From positions 3,472,001 to 3,536,000 of the forward strand of contig OX596335.1 in assembly GCA_951394405.1 (NCBI GenBank): a stretch of DNA of 64,000 nucleotides, written 5' to 3'. The position numbers and the translations under genes are program-made. Positions 25,700 to 36,199 of the stretch are shown piece by piece. Position 1 is the stretch's first letter. Each line of letters begins with the position of its first letter. Under the pieces are notes generated by a model that was given only the letters and a program-made list of their open reading frames with translations, did not search any database and was not told where the DNA came from. Source of the DNA: Coprinellus micaceus. Taxonomy: Eukaryota; Basidiomycota; Agaricomycetes; Agaricales; Psathyrellaceae.

Positions 25700-25811
25700 A
25701 ACAGCCCTTTCTCTGCCCAGTTGTTGTACCTGTGGTCACGTTCTTTTTATTGGGTAGCAGGGGGATTCATGCCATTAACGATTAGTAGATTATGATGGGT
25801 CTAAATGGAAA

Positions 25812-26822
25812 TTACGCTAGTGGTTCGCCCACAGACCATTTGGCAAAGTCCAAAGCCTTGACGATACCCTCGTCCTCAGCGACAGAGACTAAGCCTTCCT
25901 GTACTGACCATCGCGCGAGGACGTCCCTGACAGGTTGTCCGTTGAGCTCTCCGGCGAGAGTGATAAACGGTTGATTGTAGAGGGCGGTCTCGTCTTCAGG
26001 ATCGGCAGCCTCGACGGACTTGGTGTCGAAGCCAACGATTTGGCGTCCGAGGGCACGCTCAAGGGTTTCGAGTTTTTTGGTGACATCAGGAGAGAACCCT
26101 TGTGGCGACGGGTAGCGAAGGGCAAGAAGCGCCAGAGCGCCTATCCTTCCTTCCGTTGGGCGGTGGATGGTTCCGTGGACATAGTTGGCGAGTCGGAGTG
26201 CGCTTCCGTCTTGGGTGGGCGGTTGAGCAGCGACGGCCATGGCGCGCCGCAGGGTGATGTTTTCGCCAACCTTGGCAATGGTATCTCGAATGGCAGACGC
26301 GACGGTTCCGGTGGGTGGTGCGGAGGGGTTCGACTCGGAAATCAAGGGAGCGTCCTGCAGGAATTCGGGTTGGATTGTGAAGAGGGGAGACGAACCCGAA
26401 GGCTCAGAGATGACAGCTGCAGTGTGCGCGATATCAGCAGCGAGCTGACCGAACAGCTCGTTCCTCCCGACAAAGTCCGTCTCGCAGTTGAGCTCGATCA
26501 TCGCTGCCCGCAACCCGCGCTGCAGACCGAAGGCGGTGAAGTTGGAGAGGACGGAGACGCCGACGAGACCCTCATTCGTTGCACGGCCGCCGACTTTGGC
26601 AGCCTTCTTGGCGCCGCTCGAGACGAGGTCCTTCTGCAACCACGCGAGGGCGCCGTCGATGTCGTTGCCAGATGCGCTGAGGGCCTCCCGGGCCTTGACG
26701 ATGGAGACCTCGGTGCGCTTCCTGAGCTCCGCGACGAGCTTGATAGAGGGCTTCTCCGCCGCCGTGGAGTAGAGGGATCTGAATACAGGGGTCGTCGTCG
26801 TCGGGCGGAGGTTCCTGAACAT
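25812..26822 (-). CDS. TSF1: Mitochondrial elongation factor Ts
   Basis: Exchanges GDP for GTP on mitochondrial EF-Tu during organelle translation. A mitochondrial targeting N-terminus (MFRNLRPTTTTPVFRSLYST) precedes the UBA-like domain (IKLVAELRKRTEVSIVKARE, ALSASGNDIDGALAWLQKDL). The family signature IELNCETDFVGRNELFGQLA is intact. Single exon, about 336 residues, ending KWSVGEPLA. The start is the ATG at 26820-26822; an in-frame upstream extension is less likely because targeting features begin here. It is divergent from NAF1 with a 117-bp gap, which must contain both promoters. Confidence 0.93.
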   Translation of the reverse strand: MFRNLRPTTTTPVFRSLYSTAAEKPSIKLVAELRKRTEVSIVKAREALSASGNDIDGALAWLQKDLVSSGAKKAAKVGGRATNEGLVGVSVLSNFTAFGLQRGLRAAMIELNCETDFVGRNELFGQLAADIAHTAAVISEPSGSSPLFTIQPEFLQDAPLISESNPSAPPTGTVASAIRDTIAKVGENITLRRAMAVAAQPPTQDGSALRLANYVHGTIHRPTEGRIGALALLALRYPSPQGFSPDVTKKLETLERALGRQIVGFDTKSVEAADPEDETALYNQPFITLAGELNGQPVRDVLARWSVQEGLVSVAEDEGIVKALDFAKWSVGEPLA

Positions 26823-26939
26823 GGCTGGTGCTGGCAGAGAGAAGCAAGCGAAACGCGTCGCCAGAAAAGGCAATCAAACCTCAAAAAAATCCGGGCGTCT
26901 CTATTTTTGGCGCGTTCGTCTTTTTCCTGTACGACCACC
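26823..26939. promoter_or_regulatory. Compact bidirectional promoter, TSF1/NAF1
   Basis: Only 117 bp separate the two start codons, so 5' leaders and core promoters of both genes must overlap or be very short. An A-rich tract (about 26878-26888) lies in the middle. No TATA element is obvious. Confidence 0.5.
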
Positions 26940-28813
26940 ATGGCCGAGTTCAAGATCCCAGACTCGATGCCCCAGGACCTCATGCTCATCCAGGAAATGG
27001 TCGGGGTCCTCGAACTACCCAAGCAGGACCCCGCCGCCAAAGTGGACGAGGACGAATCGAGCAGTAACAGCGATAGCGACATCTCGAGCTCCGGCGGTGA
27101 GGACGAGAAGGCGCAAGCTGCGGACAGCGAGGATGAGATTGAAGCAAAGCTGGTAGTAGATGTTGGGGAGGAGGACTTGGATCCGTTGAGCGAAAAGTCG
27201 GCGTATGTGATTGTTCTCTCGATATATAACCCCGACTCATATGGAACCAGTCCAGTGCCTTCACACTCAGACTCTGAGAGCAGCTCCGATTCTGAAGACG
27301 ACGAACCCAAAAAGGCCGACGCTGAGGCTGCGTTTGATACCGCAGACGTCGATGATGATGAGGAAGGCGGCCCAGCTACCGGCGCAGGAGGGGTGCTCCA
27401 AACGAAACACGAAGTCCTCGAGGTCGACATCGCGATTCCCGAGGTTGACACCATCGACCCAAGCGAACAGCTCGAAAAGGTCGGCGAGGTCACGACGGTC
27501 ATGGACAACGTCGCCATCGTGCGGGGCCTCCCTTCCGATAACATGAGCCGCGGCTCTCAAAGAGCGCTGGACTCTGACACCCTTCTCGTCTTCGATGACC
27601 GAACGGTCATGGGTTATGTGCGTGTCGTCGTTCTTTCCACCCCGCCTATCTTTTTCATTGAGGGTGTTTCAGATAGATTTACGAAACCTTTGGACCTACC
27701 AACCAACCCCTCTACCAAGTCAAGTACAACAGCAAGTACCCACTTGACCGCGAGCGAGTGAAGACCTCGAGAGAGGTCTTTATGGTTCCGTCGAAAAGCA
27801 AGTTCGTCTTTGTCGACCGGATCAAGGCGTTTAAGGGAAGCGACGCTAGCAACGTCTATGACGAGGAACCTGCGGATGACGAGCTCGAGTTCTCTGACGA
27901 CGAAGCCGAGGCTGCGTACAAGAGCAGAATGAAGCGGAAGTGCGTGATTTCCTCCTAGTTATACCGCCGTTTCACTGACAAGATCTGTAGGCGTGGAGAG
28001 GCTCGTGCTCGTTCAGTTGCTCAGTCCAGGGAGTCGACGCCGAACCCTTCCCACCTGCGCGATTACGAGCTCGTGGACGACGTCGTCCTCAGCCGCAACG
28101 CCTACGACGAAAATGGTCCCTATGACCTTGACTTTAGCGAACCCGGTCCCTCTCGACCGGCCCCCATAGCCTACGACGATCCATACTCGATGCCAGCTGA
28201 AACGCCACCCGTCGAAAGCCCGCCTACTCTGCCTCCACGCCCGATTCGACCCCTTCCCCGGCACGATGCCAAGCCTCGCGGGCGTGGTCGTGGTGGAGGA
28301 GGATTTAGTCAGAACACCAGAGGACGAGGTCGGGGTGGTGGTTATGATGGTCGGAGAGGAGGAGCCGGATATTCGGGCCCTCCTCGACAAGCCGAACAAA
28401 GTCAAGGGGACTCGTATTCTCCACAAGCCCCGCCTCAGATGCAAGGACAAAACTACTACCAGCAGGATTTTAGCCCCGTGTCCCAGCAGCCTATGCAGCC
28501 ACCTGCGGCACCATCCTGGGGTTATCCTCCTGCAGGTGCAGGGGGTATGGTGCAGCCTTCCTTTGGCGGTCAAGGTGCGGACATGCCCTTCATCCAGCCC
28601 CATATCAACCCTCTGTTTGCGTCTGCCCTCGGGTTCCAGATGGGCCAGGCACAAAATATGGGGTATAATCCTCAGTTCAACGTGCCGCCATATGGTGGTG
28701 GGTATCAGGAGCCACACCAGCAGCAGTACCAACAACACCAACAGCCGTGGAATGGGCAGTGGGCGCCTCCGGGGAATGCTCAGCACCCTCCAGGTGGTCA
28801 AGGCCAGGGCTGA
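26940..28813 (+). CDS. NAF1: H/ACA snoRNP assembly factor Naf1
   Basis: Nuclear chaperone that recruits Cbf5/dyskerin to nascent H/ACA RNAs and is later replaced by Gar1. The acidic N-terminus is followed by the Gar1/Naf1 core: VTTVMDNVAIVRG, LDSDTLLVFDDRTVMGY, IYETFGPTNQPLYQVKYNS, FMVPSKSKFVFVDRI and KGSDASNVYDEEPADDELEF. The C-terminus is Gly/Arg-rich (RGRGRGGGGF) and then Gln/Pro/Gly-rich. Introns fall after MGY (near 27619-27675) and after KSRMKRK (near 27940-27990). A further possible 48-nt intron near 27204-27251 (GTATGT...CAG) is a multiple of three and leaves the frame open, so both spliced and retained forms would be readable. Start is the ATG at 26940 (MAEFKIPDSM). Confidence 0.9.
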
Positions 28814-28943
28814 GTACTTTGCGACGGTTTGTATATGGTATTTAGTGTCAATATACAGCATTTTTGGGTCTCTTCTCTGATGTCATAAGTTCGCCTGGTA
28901 TGCCCCATCACATTTGGAGACCCGTCTCCCCTCACTTGTTAAC

Positions 28944-29492
28944 ATGCCTCCACCATCTGACGACCCCGCCTTGCAACTCATCGCCCTCCCCAAGGCTTTC
29001 TATGTGATGCAGTTCCCGCAAAGGGAGACTATCCCAGCGGACATCATCAGTGAATTGACGTTTGGGAAGGGAGAGTTCTTCTCAATTACCCGGACGATGG
29101 AAGAGGTATCGGTAGTGGGTGAGATCGACGAACATAGTCCAGAGATATGCAAACCCTTTGCAACTTGGGGGTGCATTCGAGTAAGGGGTCCAATGGAACA
29201 CAGTACGTACAGATAGCGCAACGTGCTGGGATTACAATCTTCATTCAAGGTTTTGGATTGACAGCTCTGACGGGGATTATGGCCTCGTTGACCGCGCCTT
29301 TGAAAGAGGCACAGATACCCATCTTTGCATTGTCAACATGGTTAGCACACATTTTATTCAGAGGGCTGCGGTTGCTCAGTCCACAACTTCAGGAATACGG
29401 ACTGGCTCCTGGTGCCCGCAACATCACTGGATAAGGCTGTGGAGACTCTGCAAAACGACGGCTGGTCGTTTGCGGAGAGCATCTTTCAGTGA
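28944..29492 (+). CDS. Small ACT-domain protein (ACT_7/CASTOR-like)
   Basis: Two ACT-like modules: LQLIALPKAFYVMQFP with FFSITRTMEEVSVVGE, and LTGIMASLTAPLKEAQIPIF with ALSTWNTDWLLVPATSL. This is the layout of fungal ACT_7 proteins, related to amino-acid sensing CASTOR/GATS-like proteins; the ligand here is unknown. The three exons end near 29203, run from about 29265 to 29340, and resume at about 29391; joins give MEHTLTGIMASL and STWNTDWLL. The last residues are GWSFAESIFQ. About 140 residues. Start is the ATG at 28944, since the upstream in-frame codon is TTG. Confidence 0.8.
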
Positions 29493-29818
29493 ATAGGAAT
29501 TTTTAGACTTTGTATTGAAACGAAGGTTATTTGAAGGATGTACGTAGAACGAACCCTGAATTCAAGTTTGTGCGTGTGATGGTGGGTTGCGGCGGGAGAG
29601 GCTGGGGCCCTTTTTGATTGGATTGCCATCCGCCAACACCGTCCTGCCAAAAATCCAACCTTGGCTACACGTTGGTCCTTCCCCTTCCCAACGCGTCCCT
29701 TCTCCTCTACGCCGTCCTCTCCGTCGGCAACAGACAGCAGAACCTCATCTCAGAACGTCGGGTCCAGGGCAGCCCAGTGATACACAGGCCACCAAATAGC
29801 CTCTTGGGCCACGCCAGC

Positions 29819-32785
29819 ATGGACGGCGCAGGTCCATCCTCCAGTGCGGACGCGACGACGTCGCAGAAACGCGTGCAGCCGCAGAGGAAGAAGCGGGGTG
29901 GTATAATGGGGAACGAGACCGACCAGACCATTATCGAGGCGCAAAAGTGGAGAGGTACGCTTCATGCATGCCGAGTATCATCCCGACTAATATTTCCCCC
30001 CTATATACAGCGGAGAAGCCGTTGCTGGCTCCTGAGCAGCGTATACGCCTGACCACGGATAGCTCGTATGCTGAGACAGCTATCGACATGGGCAGGATAG
30101 TCAAGAACTTCAAGACCGAGCAGTACTACACCCGCCCGGAGGTCATTGAGTTGTACCGAAAGCAGCGAAACATCGCAACCCCCGAGGTCGTAAGCCTCAA
30201 GGACGAGCCTAGTCTCTCGCGGTTCCGACCCAGGGAAGCCGACAAGGTGAGCTTCCTCCACTTTTCCCGTTCCGGGTGGGGATCACAGCGCCTAACAGTC
30301 GTTTGGGTACATTAAGACGATTGTGTCAAACGCCCAGAGCGACGAAGCCTATCATAAACGGCACAAAGCGCTCGAGACCCGCGAGCGACGCGAACGGCTT
30401 CGCGAATTGGAAACAATGAAGACAGACTACAACAAGTTGAAGGAGCGGACTAAAGCGCTCGAAAAGATGGAATTTTCCGCCTTCAATAGTCTTCCTCCAG
30501 AGTCGTTCTCCCCACTACCAGTGCCAGCCGATCTCTCCAACCCGTATAGTGAGGAGGCACAGATCGAAGGGGAACGACGCAGAGAAGAAATGCTCGAGGC
30601 TGCGAGGTCGCTTGACGAACGTTACCAGTTTCTTCTAGGGGACGAACTTAAACCCCAGAAGAAGGCTACGAAAGCTGCAGGCCGACGCCCAGCGACCCCA
30701 GCCAAGGCCATTTTCATGGATGAGGACATGGATGTGGATGTGATGGAAGATGATTCAGGAAGGCGCCAACGACAGGATGAGGGGGAGCCTGCCCAACCCC
30801 CATCGCTTCCTATTGTTCCACCCAAACCAAAGAACAAGGGCGGCAGGCCCCGTCTCACATCTAACCTGACTATTGACTCCACCCAATCTCTGATTCCCAA
30901 TGCTGTGGCCTCTACCTCAGCTCGGCGACCTGGGAGACCTCGCCGAAATTCCGTTGCCCCAGCCACCGCTTTGGGGAAGGGGAAGAAACGCGCGGCGAGC
31001 CCCTCCCTTCCTCAGCCGCCTGCGAAACGGACGCCGACGCCTCCCCCGACTTCGCCCACTGTTTCCACCTCCCGTGCAATGAGCGTCGACATCACCGAAC
31101 TCAATGGGGTATCAATGATAATATCAGACATTCGGACGCCCATGCCGCCTTCGCCCATGCCTCCGAGGCCTCCTATGCCTGCAACCTTCCCCACCCCTAC
31201 CGCACCTCATGGCATTATTCCCAGGGGCCGACCCTCGCCCGCTGCACCTTCTCCCGTTCCTGTCCAGCCCGAGCAGTTAACCGTCGTCCAGGAGGCTACC
31301 ATCGAGGAAGAATTTGATTCTCGGCCCAGGAAGCGGCTGCGGTCTACCAAAACGCCCTCTGAGCGACAAGCTAGCCCACCGCCACCTCCGTCGCCTCCTC
31401 GTCCGGTTCCCCAACGGAAGCCGCCCGTACCTATTCCTGTCCCCACCTCTTACCGTCGTCGAGTCCGAGCACCGTCTTTGCCACCCATCGCGTCGTTATC
31501 GTCGGCAGAGCTTGCACGCGAAGAAATATCTGTGCCGGCAGACAAACCGCCAACCAAACGTGCACGCAAGACAATGCCAGTGCGCGTGCCAACTCCTGAA
31601 CCCGAACCAGTACCCGAACCCGAACCCGAACCTGTCATGGAACCTACACCAGAACCGACAGTCAAGGAGCCTGCGCCAGCGCCGGAGCCAACTCTCGAGG
31701 AGCCTGAACCAGAACCAATACTCGAGGAACCAGAACCAGAACCAACGCTCGAGGAACCTGAACTAGGTCCAACACTCGAGGAGTCTGAGCCAGAACCAGT
31801 GATCGAGGAATCAGAACCCGAACCAATAATCGAGGAACCTGAACTCGGTCCAACACTCGAGGAGTCTGAGCCAGAACCAATGATCGAGGAATCAGAACCC
31901 GAACCGATAGTCGAGGAACCTGAACCCGGTCCAACACTCGAGGAACCTGAACTCAGTCCAACACTCGAGGAGCCTGAACTCAGTCCAGCGCTCGAGGAGG
32001 GCACACCTGCGCCTGAGCCAATGGCTGAATCTGTGTCTGATACGACCGAACCAATGGACGAGCTTGCACTCGAGCTTGCGCCTACCTCACCGTCGAAGTT
32101 AGAACCCGCTACATCGCCTGAACCGCTCCCTGAAGCCTCGCCTGAACTTGCACCAGAGCCAGAGGCACCTGAATCTCGAATTCAGTCAGAAGCCCCAACC
32201 GCCCTTGCGATGTCCCCCTCCGTCAAAGATACGGAGCGCACGCCATCTCTTCATGGCTCGTCGCCGGCCCCAGAGATGCGGTCTCCTTCTCCGGAAGTCT
32301 CGACCAGCGCTGTCACTACAAGTGGTCGTGGTCGTTATCGCGGTCGCGGCCGCGGTCGGGGGCGTGGTGGGAGGATAAGTGGCGCTCCAAGGATCGCCAC
32401 ACCGAGTATCCCCAAGGCCAAAGCAAGGAAGGCCCCAGAGCCGACGGTAGTACAGGCTGCCAGGCGCAACGCTGGGCAAAGGGCCCACCGACGCACCCAT
32501 GCGTTCGGTGCCAAGCTCCCTTCCATCTTGTTGTCACAGGACGAGTACGAGTACGAGCTTCCGGATTACATCGTCGGGATGGCAGAGTTCGAGCCCGATG
32601 GGTCTCCCGACGAGGACGAGTCCGCAGAGTCGGAGAAGTCAAGGAGGGATATCCCCGACCTTTTGCACAGGATCCCCAGCAACGCTGCTTCTAGTTCCTC
32701 GACCAGGAACGTTACACCAGATGGGTGCACCACCCCCCCTTCCCCCTCTCCTCCTCCCCGAGACCCCGATAGCGACAATTTGTAG
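29819..32785 (+). CDS. PEHE-like domain protein with Pro/Glu repeat and RG-rich tail
   Basis: The conserved N-terminal 250 residues contain [20 protein letters not shown] followed by [20 protein letters not shown]. The block of Asp/Glu, then KRH, then a long basic-acidic helix resembles the PEHE domain of MSL1/NSL1 scaffold proteins that bind MOF-type histone acetyltransferases. The rest is disordered: AT-hook-like KGGRPR and GRPRR motifs, a 9-residue Pro/Glu repeat (31691-32014), an [11 protein letters not shown] run near 32326-32370, and an acidic C-terminus. These features suit a chromatin or RNA-associated nuclear protein. Three exons: the first ends near 29952, the second runs about 30012-30246, and the third opens with TIVSNAQS. 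Start is the ATG at 29819 (MDGAGPSSS). The PEHE assignment is tentative. Confidence 0.65.
31691..32014 (+). repeat. Coding 27-nt tandem repeat, about 12 units (Pro/Glu-rich)
   Basis: Nine-residue units of the form TLEEPEPEP repeat about 12 times in frame, for example [27 protein letters not shown] and [10 protein letters not shown] higher-order three-unit block (81 nt) is itself duplicated. Most units start with a TCGAGGA core at DNA level. The repeat should be prone to length change by slippage or unequal exchange. Confidence 0.85.
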
Positions 32786-32929
32786 TACCGTGTCCATACT
32801 TTCGTAGATGCTCTCAAAGAATGTGTACCATTGGCCTGTAGTTTCCGTGATGATTATCTTAGTAACGAATTATTGACAAGTCTATCTATGATGTACCCAA
32901 CAGCCAAATACAAGGGTTGCAAACGGAAT

Positions 32930-33923
32930 CTATGCTCGAACCTCTCTGGCAGCCTTTGCCACAACCTCAGCAACGTATTTCCGTTGGTTAATGTCCATGC
33001 CCTTATTTTGGGCCAGAGCCAGAGCCAGCTGAGTGCGGACTGGTAGCTGGTTGACGGGGGTAGTGTAGAGGCCTTCCGAAGGAGTGGGTCCGGAGGCAGC
33101 ATAACCGCCAGCGAACTTCCTCAGGGTCACTAGTTGGTTGGCTTTGCCATCGGGGACCGTAGGTAGGTTGGGTTGGAGTTGGACCCGGGGGAAGATGTCG
33201 CCGAGATTCCGAGATACAGGTGCGGGGCCTGGCTGATTGGGCAAGTCGAGCTCGACGACGAGTTCAGCTTCTTCGGCAGAGATGTTCTCCTCGGCGGCCT
33301 CGACGCTTGTGGGAGGCCGGTTTTGGGTGAGGATTCGAGGAGGCGGTTTGCTCGCACGTCCATTGGGCGTCCTATTTCCGTCTCTGGGATGACGCCTGTC
33401 GCCCCGTGGTCTGTCTCCAGCTGGGCCGCCTGCCCGGGATCCTCGTCGGTCTCCTCTTTGAAATTGCTGCGGCAAGTCCCCCGTGAGTTGATCAAAGTTG
33501 ACTTTGGGAGTAAGGGTTCGGGGAGTGCGGTCGCGGCGCGGAAGTGAGACGGGTAGATCGACGCCTAGAGCTTTCTGCTCTGCTTCTCTTGCGAGACGAG
33601 CGGTACGACGCTTGGCAGCCAAATCGGAGGCCAGAGCGCTGAGTTGCTTGCCCGACTCGGTCTCGCGCAGGAGCTCGCTGGTCAGGGATCCTTCGGCGGC
33701 CTTGATAGGGGGTTGGTAGTCGGAGGTGTCCCCCAACTTGACTGGGGCGTTGTTGCGCGGTCGGTTCCGCTGCCCTGGGTGACTTTAGTTGAGTATTCCA
33801 AACTCAATTCGACGTGAACTGACCTGAAGAACGGGTCTGACCCTCTGCGGGGGTGCTGTAGCTCCTGGCTAAGACGGCCCGTTGCAGACTCAGGGCCTGG
33901 CGCGGTTGAGCACGGCGGAGCAT
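32930..33923 (-). CDS. Predicted mitochondrial protein of unknown function
   Basis: Not recognised by name. The N-terminus (MLRRAQPRQALSLQRAVLAR, then SYSTPAEG) is a strong mitochondrial presequence. Two exons join SSG-QRNRPRNNAPVKLGD across an intron near 33778-33825. The middle is Arg/Gly/Pro-rich and basic. The conserved-looking C-terminus has LRKFAGGYAASGPTPSEGLY, TTPVNQLPVRTQLALALAQN and KGMDINQRKYVAEVVAKAAR. Size (about 310 residues), presequence and basic charge would fit a mitochondrial ribosome or translation protein, but that is only inference. Start is the ATG at 33921-33923. Divergent from PFA4 with 168 bp between start codons. Confidence 0.7.
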
Positions 33924-34091
33924 CCCAGCGTTGAGTATTTGTCTGACACCGAGTCGCGTTTCACGGAACAGCCAGGACTAGCGTTGGCTCTGTTTTTTTC
34001 CGAGCGTGATGGCCTCCGAAACAGGCGCCCAGCTGCCGAACTGCCGACGGCACACAGCCCAAGGTTGAACCACGACGACCACTGGCAAAGG

Positions 34092-36018
34092 ATGCACTAC
34101 ATCCTGGGAAGGATAGTCGTCGGCCTTGTCCTGGGTCTCATATCCTTCATCGCGTACTCGTCACAGATATTCGTCATATGGCCCTGGTATGGTAGAGAGT
34201 GGACTGTGGAGTTGGTAACATTGCTCGCCCCCTTCAAGTACGTCCTGTTGTTTGTACCCTGGGTTTCGTTGACCGCTATTTAAAGTATTCTCGTGGCCCT
34301 CATCTTCTGGAACTACTACCTCTGCGTTGCTGTAGATCCTGGAACAGTTCCTCCGTATTGGGCACGTTCTTCTTTCCCTGTTTCTCGCCCTCGCTGACTG
34401 TGTCCTGCCTTCCAGAAACCCGACACTCATAGCGATGGGTACGAGGTCAAGAAACTGACCGGAGCCCCCCGGTACTGTAGGATATGCAAAGTCTACAAGC
34501 CCCCTCGAGCTCATCACTGTAGGGACTGCAATCGGTGTGTGGCACCCAGACAACTTCCCACCATGTGCTGACATTAGAACAGATGTGTTCTCCGCATGGG
34601 TACGACTCTTGTCAGGACGGGTCCAACGTTCAGGCACTCATGTCCCTTCAGACCACCACTGTCCTTGGATCAACAACTGCGTCGGACACTTCAACTACAG
34701 TCACTTTCTCCGATTCCTCTTTTACGTCGACCTCGCATGCTCGTACCATCTGGCAATGGTCTCAAAGCGTGTGATGTGGGCTATGAGTAGCCATCACTGG
34801 GTATGAGTATGGACACCCCCTCGCAGTCCAAGTCTAACGATATACTTCAGGATGAACCTACGACGACCGAGATGGTGATGATCATCCTGAATTACGTTAC
34901 CTCTGTCCCTGTCCTTCTCGCCGTTGGTGGCTTCAGGTATGCTAGAGCCAACCCCTCTCGCCGTCACTAACTAATCGGACTCCACCAGCATATACCATTT
35001 CTTCAATCTCTTGGCTAATACCACAACAATCGAAGGTTGGGAAAAGGAAAAAGTCGCAACGATGGTGCGGAAAGGGCAGATTCGATCGGTACGTCCGAGT
35101 CCTACACCTCCCCGTCATTCTCCCAGCTGACTCGCTTCGTCTCAAGATCAAATACCCATACGTGCGTCCTCTCTCGCGAATAGTTTTACGTCCCATCTGA
35201 GCCCTGTCGCTAGGACCTTGGCAGGCACAGAAACATCAAATCTGTCCTGGGCACCAACCCTCTTCTCTGGTGTATTCCGCGGCCTATGCCCGGAAACGGA
35301 CTCAATTTCGAGCTTGCTGAACATTCTGGTAAGTGGGAAGCAGCGTCCAAGCACGAACGAGAGGGCGACCACATGGCGTGATAACCTCTCCATGACTTTT
35401 GTGCGTAAGTTCTTTCACCCTCGAGACTTTCTGAGCCTAACTTATCATTTTACCAAGGCCTCTTCTGTTGCATACGGCTCTGAACCATCGCTAAAACGTC
35501 ATCCGTTTGTTGTAGATCCCGCTGAAGTATGGCCTCCCAAGGAGCCTGAGATTCCACGCGCCCCCATGTCCGACTCTCCTTGGACCTACGAAAACGGGAC
35601 AGTCAACCCTGGCTTGATACCCTCCAACTCAGCCCGCCTGCGCTCCAAATCCCAGCGCTCGAACCAAGATGACATGGATGGCGTGTATAACCTCCCTCCT
35701 TACCACCCCGACTTCAACGAAGATGCGGGGGACACGCAAGGAGCCGATTATTCCTACGAGTACAGCAGTGACGAGGCTGAAGGCGAGGCATACCCGAATC
35801 GCAATGGGATGCATGTGAGGCGAGGCTCTGAGGGGTATGAGGTGCGACCCGTGAATCGGGCAGAGATGTTGAGACAGCACATGGAGGAGTTGAATGCGGT
35901 GCCTGATCGCTACAAGCGATATGAGCCAGAGCCGTACTCAGAATCAGAGGACGAAGATGATAATGTTCCGCTCGGTGAGACGGTTCGTCATAGACCAGAG
36001 GGTTCTGTACAGGTATAA
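34092..36018 (+). CDS. PFA4: DHHC palmitoyltransferase, Pfa4-like
   Basis: S-acylates cysteines of membrane proteins; yeast Pfa4 acts in the ER on chitin synthase Chs3. The two N-terminal membrane spans ([32 protein letters not shown]) and [12 protein letters not shown] match Pfa4. The cysteine-rich domain reads [16 protein letters not shown] then [20 protein letters not shown], so the catalytic Cys of DHHC is present. The TTxE-type motif appears as [12 protein letters not shown]. The C-terminus (about 150 residues, [17 protein letters not shown]) is acidic and disordered. The codon for the D of DHHC is split by an intron (ATG-G/AC near 34600). Another short intron with donor GTACGT sits after LLAPFN. 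Start ATG 34092. Confidence 0.92.
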
Positions 36019-36199
36019 TTTAATGCTACGAAACATAATGGTTCTAATAATGATGGTAGTGTGTGCAATCTAGAGGGGCGATGTGTGCAAGTGACGTGAA
36101 TGGATGTACAGAGGAGAATTAGATAGGACAACAAGATAACACGAAAAGCTAGGCAGACACTGCGCGGACAGGGCTGAAAAGTGAAATACTTGGACACAC

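Noticed and set aside
25935..27761. A 608-codon plus-strand open frame
   Set aside because: Its first 335 codons are antisense to EF-Ts; only the part from 26940 (NAF1) is real. The fusion is a frame coincidence in GC-rich DNA.
28013..28861. A 282-codon minus-strand open frame over NAF1
   Set aside because: Antisense of the Gly/Arg/Gln-rich NAF1 tail; His/Arg/Leu-rich nonsense sequence.
31450..32004. Ser/Gly repeat protein on the minus strand
   Set aside because: Mirror image of the Pro/Glu coding repeat of the plus-strand gene.
31691..32014. CRISPR-like array
   Set aside because: Units are contiguous, in frame and without distinct spacers, and the genome is eukaryotic; it is a coding tandem repeat.
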